DNA of 64,000 bases from Chitinophagaceae bacterium (GTDB lineage: Bacteria > Bacteroidota > Bacteroidia > Chitinophagales > Chitinophagaceae), in assembly GCA_016787085.1 (NCBI GenBank), contig JAEUVJ010000023.1:124001-188000 (forward strand), in the 5' to 3' direction. The notes beneath the pieces were generated by a model. It searched no databases. It had not been told where the DNA came from and was given only the letters and a program-made list of their open reading frames with translations. Each line of letters starts with the position of its first letter. The stretch's first letter is position 1. A program made the position numbers and the translations under genes. This document shows positions 1 to 8,280 of the stretch, in pieces.

Positions 1-700
1 GATGTGCCACCGCTTTGCGGATACGCATCACCTGCAGAGCTTTTTTACTGCTGATACCGGTACAGGTCTCAAAATAACGCTGCAGCGTCCGCGTTGATAT
101 GCGGTTCCTTGCAGCTTCTTCTTCTACAGAAATGGAAAAGTCATTTTGCTGAAAGGCCCGGTCAAGTACCTGGCTCACGATACTGACTGGTTGCAATGAG
201 CCTTCATATTTAGCCAGCAGCGACAAAAAATGTTTGGATAGAATGCTGGTCCTGTCTTCAAACTTCTTTGCTTTTTTCACCTTGTCTATGATGACCTGGT
301 CCAGCAGGTAGCTTAACGGAAAGATATAATCCCTGTATTCAGAAAAGTTCACCTTCTTTTCAAAGATCACAGGTGAGATACGGAATTTGATCCCGAAAAG
401 GTGATTACCCGGTTTGTGGAAACATTCGATGGCATTGTACCGGGGGAGAAAGCCATCGGTCTTCATGTGAAATTTTTTATGATCCACCTGCATAACGAAG
501 GGTGTCCCGAGATTGATGATATAGGTATAGCCGATATTCGGAAACTGGGCGTCGGAAAACCCCCTGGGATACTGCTTCCATAAATGATCGAAACGGGTCT
601 CCCAGAAAAAATCAATGAAATGAGCCAATCCGGCTGAAGGGGGAGTTCGGTGATAGTTTTGTTCAAAATGGTCAATATGTAGGAACTCGATATGCTGCAT
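1..700 (-). CDS. AraC-family transcriptional regulator, C-terminus cut by window edge
   Basis: The reading frame starts at an ATG at 698-700 and stays open to the window edge, so the last part of the protein is missing. The first 170 or so residues (starting MQHIEFLHIDHFEQ) form a sensor-like domain. The last visible residues (from about 175) contain an AraC-type helix-turn-helix: ISTRTLQRYFETCTGIS is the typical recognition-helix region. Such proteins bind DNA as one-component regulators. It is divergent from the next regulator gene, with only 90 bp between the two start codons, so the two probably share a control region. The ligand and targets cannot be seen. Confidence 0.85.
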   Translation of the reverse strand, partial: MQHIEFLHIDHFEQNYHRTPPSAGLAHFIDFFWETRFDHLWKQYPRGFSDAQFPNIGYTYIINLGTPFVMQVDHKKFHMKTDGFLPRYNAIECFHKPGNHLFGIKFRISPVIFEKKVNFSEYRDYIFPLSYLLDQVIIDKVKKAKKFEDRTSILSKHFLSLLAKYEGSLQPVSIVSQVLDRAFQQNDFSISVEEEAARNRISTRTLQRYFETCTGISSKKALQVMRIRKAVAH

Positions 701-790
701 TTAGGTAGCAATTTATGATTTGAAGCAGAATTGGATGAACCCAATAGTTGCAGAATCGTTTATTCAGCGGATGAATGGTTAGTTTAGTGT

Positions 791-1978
791 ATGCCTTTTG
801 ATTTTAATATTTACAGCTCTCTCCTGCTTCCAGCTTTTATACAGGGCAGTCTGTTTGCCCTGCTTCTGTTTTACCGTGGCTGGAAACTGGAACGGCTCAG
901 CGATCAGTTGCTTGGCTGGCTGCTTTTGCTCAATGCAATCAAAATAGCTTACTGGATGCTTGGGTTTGCCGGCTGGTATGATACGCATGATGGCTTTACC
1001 AGTTTTATGTTCTATTTCCCGTTTAATAACGTGGTCTGGATGGGGCCCTTATTATATTTCTATTTTCTCAGCCTGACGAATGCTGGTTTTCGGTTTCAAA
1101 AAAAGGATATAAAACATCTGATCCTTCCCGCAGGGTGGTTATTGGTCATGTTGCTGAAGTTTGTTATTGATTTTTCATTCAGCTACCCGTTCCCGGTGAT
1201 GGAAGTCACGCAGTATGGTACCAAAGGTCCGTTGGCAGACCTGGAAAAAAATACCTGGTTCGACCTGCTGGCGCTGATTTCATTTGCTTATTACTTATTC
1301 ATTACATTGAAAGCATTTCGTGCATACCAATTGTATGTAAGACAGAATTTTTCTTTTGCCGAAGAAATAAAATTTGACTGGCTGCGTGATCTTTTGTATA
1401 CGATCAGTGCCGGCGTACTGCTTTTCTTTTTGTTTGAGCTGGTGGCAGTATTGAGTGATAGCACTACTTATAAATTTCAATGGTACGCCTATCTCGGTCT
1501 TGGCATCATCATTTATTATTTGAGTATTGCGGGTTATTTTTCCTATCCAAGAACGCTGGGAAAACTTCACTTTGAACCGTTAAAAGATGCAATCCCGAGA
1601 CCCGAAACTGAAGAAAAACAGGCAAAGCCTGACACCGACAAATGGAAACAGCAGCTATTGATCTGCATGGAGAAAGATAAGCCTTATCTTGAACCGGAGC
1701 TTTCATTGAATGACCTGGCCAAACGCCTTGGCACCAATACTTCTGTGCTTTCCAAAGTGATCAATGACGGCACCGGTAGAAACTTCAATGATTTTATCAA
1801 CTCTTACCGGGTGCAGGAAGTGATACAAAAACTGAAGGAAGGCGAGCAAAAAACACAGACCCTGCTTGGCATCGCTTATGATTGCGGGTTCAATTCAAAA
1901 GCCACTTTCAACAGATCTTTTAAAAAGGTGACCGAAAAGACGCCTAAGGAATTCATTGAAGGCTTAACCACCAGTTAA
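791..1978 (+). CDS. Membrane-bound AraC-family regulator (7TM + HTH)
   Basis: A 395-aa protein. About residues 1-250 contain six to seven hydrophobic segments (for example SSLLLPAFIQGSLFALLLFY and LLYTISAGVLLFFLFELVAV). The C-terminal 110 residues hold an AraC-type DNA-binding domain: LSLNDLAKRLGTNTSVLSKV followed by GIAYDCGFNSKATFNRSFKK and a typical TPKEF end. This layout, a polytopic membrane part fused to an AraC domain, is common in Bacteroidota. It suggests a regulator that senses a membrane or outside signal directly. It is divergent from the AraC gene to its left. The signal is unknown. Confidence 0.88.
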   Translation: MPFDFNIYSSLLLPAFIQGSLFALLLFYRGWKLERLSDQLLGWLLLLNAIKIAYWMLGFAGWYDTHDGFTSFMFYFPFNNVVWMGPLLYFYFLSLTNAGFRFQKKDIKHLILPAGWLLVMLLKFVIDFSFSYPFPVMEVTQYGTKGPLADLEKNTWFDLLALISFAYYLFITLKAFRAYQLYVRQNFSFAEEIKFDWLRDLLYTISAGVLLFFLFELVAVLSDSTTYKFQWYAYLGLGIIIYYLSIAGYFSYPRTLGKLHFEPLKDAIPRPETEEKQAKPDTDKWKQQLLICMEKDKPYLEPELSLNDLAKRLGTNTSVLSKVINDGTGRNFNDFINSYRVQEVIQKLKEGEQKTQTLLGIAYDCGFNSKATFNRSFKKVTEKTPKEFIEGLTTS

Positions 1979-2109
1979 TTATATGATATGATACCCGTCA
2001 TCATCATTTGATACTCCGTAAAGAGGTAGCAGATCATTTGTTGCAGCGACTGCCATCCTCATGATGCTGATTTTTGTCCCGTCATTTTTTTCATCATCAA
2101 ATTCTTTTT

Positions 2110-2598
2110 ATGAAACATCTGTTTATTCTTGTTATCACGGCAGGCATTTTTTGCTCCGCCCAATCTCAGTCTGTCACCAGTAAGGATTTTCAAACAGTGG
2201 CGGGTAGCTGGACGGGAGAGCTTACGTATCTTGATTACACCAGTAATAAAAAGGAAAGCATCAAAACATCACTGGCTATTAAAAAGAAAAGCGAAGATCA
2301 TTTTGAAATGGACTTTTCCTATCCCGGAGAATCAGGTCATGGAGGCAAAGATCATTATCGTATCAAAGCAAACGGTACTATGATCAATGACATGAAAGTG
2401 ATAGAAAGATCGGTTCAGCCAGATGGATCTGTAAAAGTTGTGCTTGAAGAAAAAGGGAAGGATGGTAATGACAGCAGGTCAGCGACTTTTCATCACTTGC
2501 TGGTACTTGGGAAAAACCAATTTACGATTACCAAGCTGGTGAAGTTTGACGGTGAGGGTGATTTTTTTCAGCGAAACCAATTTGTTTTTAACCGCTGA
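2110..2598 (+). CDS. Secreted hypothetical protein
   Basis: A 162-aa protein with a clear signal peptide (MKHLFILVITAGIFCSAQSQ). The frame is open upstream from 2074, but the ATG at 2110 is chosen because the signal peptide begins there. The mature part is rich in beta-strand-like stretches (WTGELTYLDY, FEMDFSYPGESGHGG, FTITKLVKFDG), which suggests a small beta-barrel or lipocalin-like fold exported to the periplasm or outside. I do not recognise the family. It follows the membrane AraC gene on the same strand by 130 bp and could be under its control (inference). Confidence 0.75.
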   Translation: MKHLFILVITAGIFCSAQSQSVTSKDFQTVAGSWTGELTYLDYTSNKKESIKTSLAIKKKSEDHFEMDFSYPGESGHGGKDHYRIKANGTMINDMKVIERSVQPDGSVKVVLEEKGKDGNDSRSATFHHLLVLGKNQFTITKLVKFDGEGDFFQRNQFVFNR

Positions 2599-2640
2599 TT
2601 CAGCTACAAAATGGGCGCAGTTACATATGGTTAGCTGCGT

Positions 2641-3129
2641 TCATTTTACTTCTTCAAACATACCGGTCTGTTTGTTTTTCCTGACGTTATTAGCATGGAA
2701 ATAGCGGCCGTTCATGGCGACATATACGCCTGCAGGCAGTGTCTGTACAAAAGCCAGGGCACTGCCCAGGTTAAAGAGTCCGTCAGAGCTACCAAACTTA
2801 ATAGGGATCATAGCGCCAAAAAGCACGATCGTTTTACCTTTTACTTTTTCTGCCAGCACTCTTGCTGTTTCACTCATGGTATCGGTACCATGTGTGATGA
2901 CGATCTGTGTTTCTTCGCATTGAGTGCACTGATGAGCGATCAGTTCCCGGTCTTCGTCCGTCATTTCCAGGCTGTCTATCATCATCAGGGTCCTGATCTC
3001 GGTATTCAGCCGGCAACGGCCCATTTCCAGGAGATCCTGCATATGCGTGTCTTTGAAGTAAAGCTGACCGTTCAGTTCATTGTATTCCTTGTCAAAAGTG
3101 CCCCCTGTAATAAAAATGCGGATCGCCAT
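2641..3129 (-). CDS. Asparaginase-like protein (N-terminal domain only)
   Basis: A 162-aa protein that matches only the N-terminal domain of L-asparaginases. It has the first threonine loop (ITGGTFDKEY, residues 6-15) and the second catalytic block (THGTDTMSETARVLAE, about residues 80-95), followed by VVLFGAMIPI-type sequence. Full-length asparaginases are about 330 aa and need a C-terminal domain to complete the fold, so this short form may hydrolyse asparagine as a dimer of single domains or may have another amide substrate. No remnant of a C-terminal domain follows. It is cytoplasmic, with no signal peptide. Short stand-alone forms are known in several bacteria, so truncation is not certain. 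Confidence 0.8.
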   Translation of the reverse strand: MAIRIFITGGTFDKEYNELNGQLYFKDTHMQDLLEMGRCRLNTEIRTLMMIDSLEMTDEDRELIAHQCTQCEETQIVITHGTDTMSETARVLAEKVKGKTIVLFGAMIPIKFGSSDGLFNLGSALAFVQTLPAGVYVAMNGRYFHANNVRKNKQTGMFEEVK

Positions 3130-3271
3130 AACATGCCAGTTAGGCTGTGAAGATAAATAAATCAGCTTCTTTTCCCGGAAACAAGCCTGAAAGAGACACC
3201 GTGGTCTTGTTCGGGTAATAGAAAATGCTAAAAAAAAGTAAAAAAAATTACAATGGAATTGTTTTATCTCA

Positions 3272-3279
3272 TACTTTAG
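3272..3279 (+). promoter_or_regulatory. Candidate -7 promoter element of the small RNA
   Basis: TACTTTAG resembles the Bacteroidota -7 consensus TAnnTTTG with one mismatch. It lies about 5-6 bp before the GC-rich start of the predicted structured RNA. No well-placed -33 TTTG is visible. Confidence 0.4.
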
Positions 3280-3283
3280 CGGG

Positions 3284-3502
3284 GCCTAAAAACAAAAAAG
3301 GCCCTTCCGTAGAAACGGACTGACCTCTAACGATTGCTTGCCATATGAAATTCTTAGAATGATCTTTTTCGGTTGCTGATCGCTCAGCTTCAAGTTCTGC
3401 AGGATCGGCACTTTATCTCGATGACCTCTGACCCGCTTGCCTTTCTAACGATTGCCTGCCTTTGAAGAACTTTGATAACACAAATCTAAGGCAGGCATTT
3501 TT
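3284..3502 (+). ncRNA. Probable structured small RNA with intrinsic terminator
   Basis: The 470-bp gap between the asparaginase-like gene and the next gene has no convincing reading frame but holds several hairpins in one direction. A stem GGGCC/GGCCC lies at about 3282-3304. TCCGT-AGAA-ACGGA follows at about 3305-3318. GCTGA-TCGC-TCAGC lies at about 3377-3390. A final 10-bp stem (3453-3462 with 3488-3497) is followed directly by five T residues, a textbook intrinsic terminator. A candidate promoter lies just before the 5' end. Two near-copies of CTAACGATTGCYTGCC (about 3326 and 3446) lie inside. The size of about 220 nt and the isolated position fit a housekeeping RNA such as a 6S-like RNA, but I cannot assign it. 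Confidence 0.55.
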
Positions 3503-3587
3503 GCCGCTCAAACCAACTTATTAGTGATTTACGGACGCCAAAACGGTTATTTTTTCGTAAAAACCGCTCTGGTATTGCGTTTCAGGA

Positions 3588-3595
3588 TATTTTTG
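3588..3595 (+). promoter_or_regulatory. -7 promoter element, leaderless start
   Basis: TATTTTTG matches the Bacteroidota -7 consensus TAnnTTTG exactly. It lies 4 bp before the ATG of the next gene, so transcription would start at or very near the start codon and give a leaderless mRNA. Confidence 0.5.
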
Positions 3596-3599
3596 TACT

Positions 3600-5159
3600 A
3601 TGCCCAACCGTTCTTCAGATATATTATTTCAATTAATAAAGTCTCTCGAAAAATCAGAAAAACGACATTTTAAGCTCTACATAAAACGAAGCTCGGCCAA
3701 GGAAGATCTCAAGATCATCCAATTATTTGATGCAGCGGATAAAATGGGCGATTATGACGAGCGAATCTTATTGAAAAAGCTTCCCGGAACTGAAAAGAGG
3801 CAGCTGTATAACCTGAAATCACATCTTTACAAGCAGATACTGGCCAGTCTTCGTCTTTTAAAAAGCTCTGACAGTATTGACCTTCAGCTCAATGAACAAT
3901 TCGATTATGCGCATATCCTGTATAAAAAGGGCCTTTTTCAGCAGAGCCTGAAAATATTGGATAAGGCCAAAGAAATGGCCAAGACCCACCAGAAGTTCAA
4001 CTTTCTTACTCTGGTGATCGCCCTGGAAAAAAGAATAGAGACCCTGCATATTACCCGCAGTATGATCAACAGGGCTGAAGAACTGTCGGCAGAAGCCATC
4101 AGGGTGGGTGAGCATATAGACCTGGTCGCCCGGCTTTCTAATCTGGCGCTACAGTTATACGGATGGTTTATTAAACATGGTCATGCAAGAAATGAGAAGG
4201 ATGAAGCACAGGTTATTCAATTCATGAAAGATAACCTGCCGGTAAACGCCTTTGAACAGGCAGGGTTTTATGAAAGACTATACTTGTACCAAAGTTATAC
4301 CTGGTATGCCTTCATCCGGCAAAACTTTCTGATCTATTACCGTTATTCACAGAAGTGGATCGATCTTTTCAAGGAACAGCCGCTGATGATACGTGTGGAA
4401 ACAGGTCACTATATAAAAGGGCTGCACAACCTGCTGAACGCCCATTTCGATCTTCGGAATTTCAACCAGTTTGAGAAAGTGCTGAAAATCTTCGAAGAGT
4501 TTTCCAGAACACAAAGGGTAGTGGACAATGACAGTTTCCGGATCCAGTCGTTTGTTTATATCGCCAGTGCAAAGATCAACCAGCACTCCATGATGGGGAC
4601 ATTCAAAGAAGGGTTGAAGCTGGTACCTGCTATAGAAAAGGGTTTGGAAGAGAACTCCCTTTTTATAGACAATCACCGTATCATGGTGCTGAATTATAAG
4701 ATCGCTATCCTCTATTTTGGCAGTGGGGACTATGAAACATCCATTGACTACCTGCAGAAGATCATCAATGAGAACACGGATCTGCGGGATGACCTGCAAA
4801 GCTATTCACGGCTGGTTCACCTGCTGGCGCATTATGAACTGGGGAATATTGACATCATGGAGTCGCTTGCCAGATCGGTCTATCGTTTCATGGCTAAAAA
4901 AGAGAACCTGACCGTGATCGAGGAAGAGATGTTGAAATTCCTGAGGCAGTCGTTTGGAGTACCGGCCCGGAAGATCAAGCCGGAATTAGAAAAACTGCTT
5001 AATAAAGTAAAGCACCTGGAAAAGAATCGTTTTGAAACAAGAGCTTTTGCTTACTTAGATATCATCTCCTGGCTGGAAAGTAAAGTATATGAAAAACCGA
5101 TGAGTGTGATCATTCACGAAAAATACAGGCAAAGCAAACGACGGATAAAGGGTAAGTAG
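3600..5159 (+). CDS. Conserved hypothetical protein, helical repeat (TPR-like)
   Basis: A 519-aa soluble protein without signal peptide or membrane segments. It starts with MPNRSSDILFQLIKSLEKSEKRHFKLYI, a beginning I associate with a family of Bacteroidota proteins of unknown role. The rest is almost entirely alpha-helical, with repeated pairs of helices (for example FQQSLKILDKAKEMAKTHQK and DYETSIDYLQKIINENTDL) that look like degenerate TPRs, so it probably binds other proteins. The start is supported by an exact -7 element 4 bp upstream, implying a leaderless message. No function can be assigned. Confidence 0.8.
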   Translation: MPNRSSDILFQLIKSLEKSEKRHFKLYIKRSSAKEDLKIIQLFDAADKMGDYDERILLKKLPGTEKRQLYNLKSHLYKQILASLRLLKSSDSIDLQLNEQFDYAHILYKKGLFQQSLKILDKAKEMAKTHQKFNFLTLVIALEKRIETLHITRSMINRAEELSAEAIRVGEHIDLVARLSNLALQLYGWFIKHGHARNEKDEAQVIQFMKDNLPVNAFEQAGFYERLYLYQSYTWYAFIRQNFLIYYRYSQKWIDLFKEQPLMIRVETGHYIKGLHNLLNAHFDLRNFNQFEKVLKIFEEFSRTQRVVDNDSFRIQSFVYIASAKINQHSMMGTFKEGLKLVPAIEKGLEENSLFIDNHRIMVLNYKIAILYFGSGDYETSIDYLQKIINENTDLRDDLQSYSRLVHLLAHYELGNIDIMESLARSVYRFMAKKENLTVIEEEMLKFLRQSFGVPARKIKPELEKLLNKVKHLEKNRFETRAFAYLDIISWLESKVYEKPMSVIIHEKYRQSKRRIKGK

Positions 5160-5272
5160 CGTAACTCTTTTCGTCGTAAAGCCACTGCCCGCCTTTTTTG
5201 TTGTGAAACTGTTAATCGTTTTGTCCTTACTGTCCCTGTCTGTAATTTCAGCACTTAATTATTTATATAGAA

Positions 5273-7660
5273 ATGAGACCCGTTAGGATTATAACTATAC
5301 TGCTTTTTTTTATTTTGACCCGGTTTATTGCGGCAGCGCAGGCTATTGATGCGGGGATCGTAAAGTATGCAGAGAAATATAACCCCGAAAAGGCCTACCT
5401 GCATTATGACAAACCGGCCTATGCTGCAGGGGAAACGATCTGGTTCAAAGCATATATGATGAGTGAAGTTTTCCCGGCCAATGAAAGCAAATCATTATAT
5501 GTAGACTGGATAGATGATAAAGGAACACTTTTGCAGCATACGGTCAGTCCGATACTGGATGCCGTAACAAATGGACAGTATGAAATACCATCAGACTACA
5601 AAGGGGGCTATATCCATGTAAGAGCTTATACCAAATGGATGCTCAATTTCGATTCTGCGTTTTTGTATAACAAAACGATCAGGATCATTAACCGGAATCC
5701 TAATCCGGCGCTGGCAAAGAATACACCCGTTCCGGTACTCGGTTTTTTCCCTGAAGGTGGTGATATCGTCGCGGGCATATATAATAAGGTAGCTTTTAAA
5801 GCCAACGATCAATGGGGAAGACCGGTTAAGGTAAAAGGAATATTGCTTGATAAACAGGGAAAGAAAATTGACAGTATCCTGTCTGTACATGATGGGATGG
5901 GTTCTTTTTCATTTGTACCTGATCCGGGGATGAGTTATACAGTAAAATGGAAGGACGAGAAGAGTGTAGAACGAAATACACCTCTTCCTGTTATAAAACA
6001 ACAGGGTGTCACGCTGCAGGTAATAGCAGCAGGCACTAACCGGCATCTTACCATACGTTATACCGCAGAAGCGGCAGCAGTATCGGATACCATGCATGTG
6101 GTCGGCACCATGCACCAGCACCAGGCATTTAAGATAGCAAGACCTGCAAGCGGCCCTTTTATTAAAGCTACTATTCCGACCAATCAGCTGCCAAGTGGCA
6201 TTCTTACGGTTACGGTCTTTGATAAGAACTGGAAGGCGCTGGCGGAACGGATCACTTTTGTGAATAATGATGAGTATCGCTTTCAGCCGGAAATGGAAGT
6301 ACAACACTGGGGTTTGAATAAAAGGGCCCGTAATGAAATCAAGATCACCATACCCGATAGCCTCATTGCCAATCTTTCGGTATCCGTTACGGATTATGCT
6401 ATTGGTACGGACAGCAGCACTAATATCATTTCTCATCTTTTGCTGAGCAGTGAATTGAAAGGAGATATTTATAATCCCGCCTATTATTTTACCAGCAACA
6501 GTGAGCCTGTCAGCCAGCATCTTGACCTGGTGATGCTGACACATGGCTGGAGACGCTACAAATGGGACGATGTGATCGCCGGGAAAATACCGAAACTGAA
6601 ATTTGAAAGGGATACTTCCTATTTGTCATTGTCGGGAAAGGTATATGGTGTGATGCCCGGACAAGTGCCGCCGGGTACAGAGATCATCCTGGTTGTAAAA
6701 CAGAAAGACCAGGAGGGGAAATTTTTACTCGTACCGGTAAAAACTGACGGAAGTTTTAAGGACCCTTCTGTTATTCTTTTCGATACGGCTCATGTACATT
6801 ACCAGTTTCAGAAAGGTAAAGGGCTGGGAGATGCATCCGTTCAGTTCATGACAGATAAAGTGCCTGCGCCATCTGTCACGGCGCCTGTGGCTAATGCAAA
6901 TACAGCATGGAATGATACGGCAGGTTCATACCGGCAATGGCTGTTGACCGATGAAGCCAATGATATTGCCAACCAGTTTAAAATAAAAACACTGGAGAAT
7001 GTGACGGTGAGAAGCAGGGGTAAATCGCCTGTTCAACTGATGGATGAAAAATATGCATCCGGTCTTTTCAGCGGTGGTGATGGCTACCAGTTCGACGTGG
7101 TGAATGACCCTATGGCCGGAGGATATATGAATATATTCAATTACCTGCAGGGTAAAGTAGCCGGGTTGCAGGTCAATACAGGAAGCAACCCTCCTTCGCT
7201 GCAATGGCGGGGTGGCGCCCCCCAGTTATACCTGGATGAGGTGCCTGCAGATGCCAGTTTTGTCTCTTCGGTCAGTGTCAACGATGTGGCATATATCAAA
7301 GTGTTCCGTCCTCCTTTTATGGGAGGCTTTAATGGGGGCAATGGCGCTATCGCTATCTATACCCGCCGCGGCGACGACGTAAAACAGGAACCCGGAAAAG
7401 GGCTGGCGAATAATAAAATATCCGGTTATACGGCGATCAAAGAATTTTATTCACCGAATTACAGCACTTTTAAGCAAGGTAATGAACAGCGGGACCTGCG
7501 TACCACTTTATACTGGAATCCATCGGTGATAATGGCCCCTCAAAAAAGAGAAGCCATTCTCCGCTTTTACAATAATGATGTCAGCAAAGCCTTTCGGGTC
7601 GTGATAGAAGGTATGACCATTGACGGAAGACTAGCACATATCGAGCAGATCATGGAGTAA
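5273..7660 (+). CDS. Secreted MG2-like protein with TonB-receptor plug domain
   Basis: A 795-aa protein with a signal peptide (residues 1-24, ending near AAAQA). Residues about 35-130 (KAYLHYDKPAYAAGETIWFK) are the MG2-like macroglobulin domain typical of many Bacteroidota surface proteins. Further immunoglobulin-like regions follow. From about residue 570 there is a TonB-dependent-receptor plug-like segment (NYLQGKVAGLQV, then LYLDEVPAD and GAIAIYTRRGDD) without the following 22-strand barrel. The protein is therefore probably anchored in or associated with the outer membrane and not itself a transporter. It stands alone; the 113-bp gap before it shows no clear promoter. Confidence 0.8.
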   Translation: MRPVRIITILLFFILTRFIAAAQAIDAGIVKYAEKYNPEKAYLHYDKPAYAAGETIWFKAYMMSEVFPANESKSLYVDWIDDKGTLLQHTVSPILDAVTNGQYEIPSDYKGGYIHVRAYTKWMLNFDSAFLYNKTIRIINRNPNPALAKNTPVPVLGFFPEGGDIVAGIYNKVAFKANDQWGRPVKVKGILLDKQGKKIDSILSVHDGMGSFSFVPDPGMSYTVKWKDEKSVERNTPLPVIKQQGVTLQVIAAGTNRHLTIRYTAEAAAVSDTMHVVGTMHQHQAFKIARPASGPFIKATIPTNQLPSGILTVTVFDKNWKALAERITFVNNDEYRFQPEMEVQHWGLNKRARNEIKITIPDSLIANLSVSVTDYAIGTDSSTNIISHLLLSSELKGDIYNPAYYFTSNSEPVSQHLDLVMLTHGWRRYKWDDVIAGKIPKLKFERDTSYLSLSGKVYGVMPGQVPPGTEIILVVKQKDQEGKFLLVPVKTDGSFKDPSVILFDTAHVHYQFQKGKGLGDASVQFMTDKVPAPSVTAPVANANTAWNDTAGSYRQWLLTDEANDIANQFKIKTLENVTVRSRGKSPVQLMDEKYASGLFSGGDGYQFDVVNDPMAGGYMNIFNYLQGKVAGLQVNTGSNPPSLQWRGGAPQLYLDEVPADASFVSSVSVNDVAYIKVFRPPFMGGFNGGNGAIAIYTRRGDDVKQEPGKGLANNKISGYTAIKEFYSPNYSTFKQGNEQRDLRTTLYWNPSVIMAPQKREAILRFYNNDVSKAFRVVIEGMTIDGRLAHIEQIME

Positions 7661-7759
7661 GATTCCCCTTATCCCCTCATTAAATAATTCGGTCATTGCG
7701 AGGCCTGCTGAGAAGTTTATTTGTGTAAGAAATATCCGAACCGGGCCGAAGCAAAAAAA

Positions 7760-7784
7760 GCCATCCCGTTTCAAACGGGATGGC
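7760..7784 (-). terminator. Intrinsic terminator after the 15-codon reading frame
   Basis: A near-perfect palindrome (GCCATCCCG with CGGGATGGC, inner TTT/AAA) is followed on the minus strand by seven T residues. A weaker hairpin (GACAC-ATTTC-GTGTC, 7786-7800) precedes it. It ends the small minus-strand transcript described at 7827-7874. Confidence 0.8.
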
Positions 7785-7826
7785 AGACACATTTCGTGTC
7801 ACAGATATTTTAATGGAGCGACCCGG

Positions 7827-7874
7827 TCAGGCGATACCGACCGAAGGTGTCCATGAATATGCTGCAGATTGCAT
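7827..7874 (-). CDS. 15-codon peptide with perfect Shine-Dalgarno sequence
   Basis: A short minus-strand frame, MQSAAYSWTPSVGIA then TGA. It is preceded by AAAGGAGGT (7879-7887 region), complementary to the 16S rRNA 3' tail over nine bases, with 4 bp to the ATG. Genes in Bacteroidota generally do not use such sites, and none of the neighbours here has one. About 40 bases after the stop codon come two hairpins and a run of T, so the unit looks complete: ribosome site, tiny peptide, terminator. It lies 50 bp downstream of the DUF3817 gene and could be its 3' UTR or a separate RNA (TAACTTTA at about 7900 is a possible -7 element). It may be a regulatory RNA or leader rather than a working peptide. 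Confidence 0.5.
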   Translation of the reverse strand: MQSAAYSWTPSVGIA

Positions 7875-7923
7875 GAATACCTCCTTTTTATTTGGTGAAC
7901 AATAAAGTTACTGAAAGAACGGT

Positions 7924-8241
7924 TTATGGCTGCGCCTGCTGTTTTTTTATCCTATTTTCCAGTACAAATGGCCCGAAAGGAAGAATAGAGGCGACAAAAC
8001 AAACAGCCATCCAGGCTATAGGCTTTTTCCATTTGAATACTACAGGTTCATTCCTGGACTCCCATGCCAGTACAAGATAGGCCATGAATAAGATACCATG
8101 AATGGATCCAACGATGGTTACCGCAATAGGGAAACCTGCAAAATATTTCAACGGCATGGCTATTAGCAGGAGAACAAGAAAGGAAACACCTTCAAAGATG
8201 CCTGTTTTTCTGAATTGGTTGAATATCTTAAATGAGTTCAT
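7924..8241 (-). CDS. DUF3817 membrane protein
   Basis: A 105-aa protein with three hydrophobic segments (about residues 18-36, 40-60 and 75-93). The start FKIFNQFRKTGIFEGVSFLVLLL and the GSIHGILFMAYLVLA stretch are characteristic of the DUF3817 family, found as a domain in bacterial integral membrane proteins of unknown role. It lies 39 bp downstream of mqnC on the same strand, so the two are probably co-transcribed. This neighbourhood does not by itself suggest a role in menaquinone synthesis. Confidence 0.85.
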   Translation of the reverse strand: MNSFKIFNQFRKTGIFEGVSFLVLLLIAMPLKYFAGFPIAVTIVGSIHGILFMAYLVLAWESRNEPVVFKWKKPIAWMAVCFVASILPFGPFVLENRIKKQQAQP

Positions 8242-8280
8242 AGTGTATGGTTCGCATTAAGGGATAGCCACATTTGTTTA

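Noticed and set aside
7692..7703. GTCATTGCGAGG, like the end of another dispersed repeat
   Set aside because: Only a short half of the known element is present and no second copy or palindrome was found in this window.
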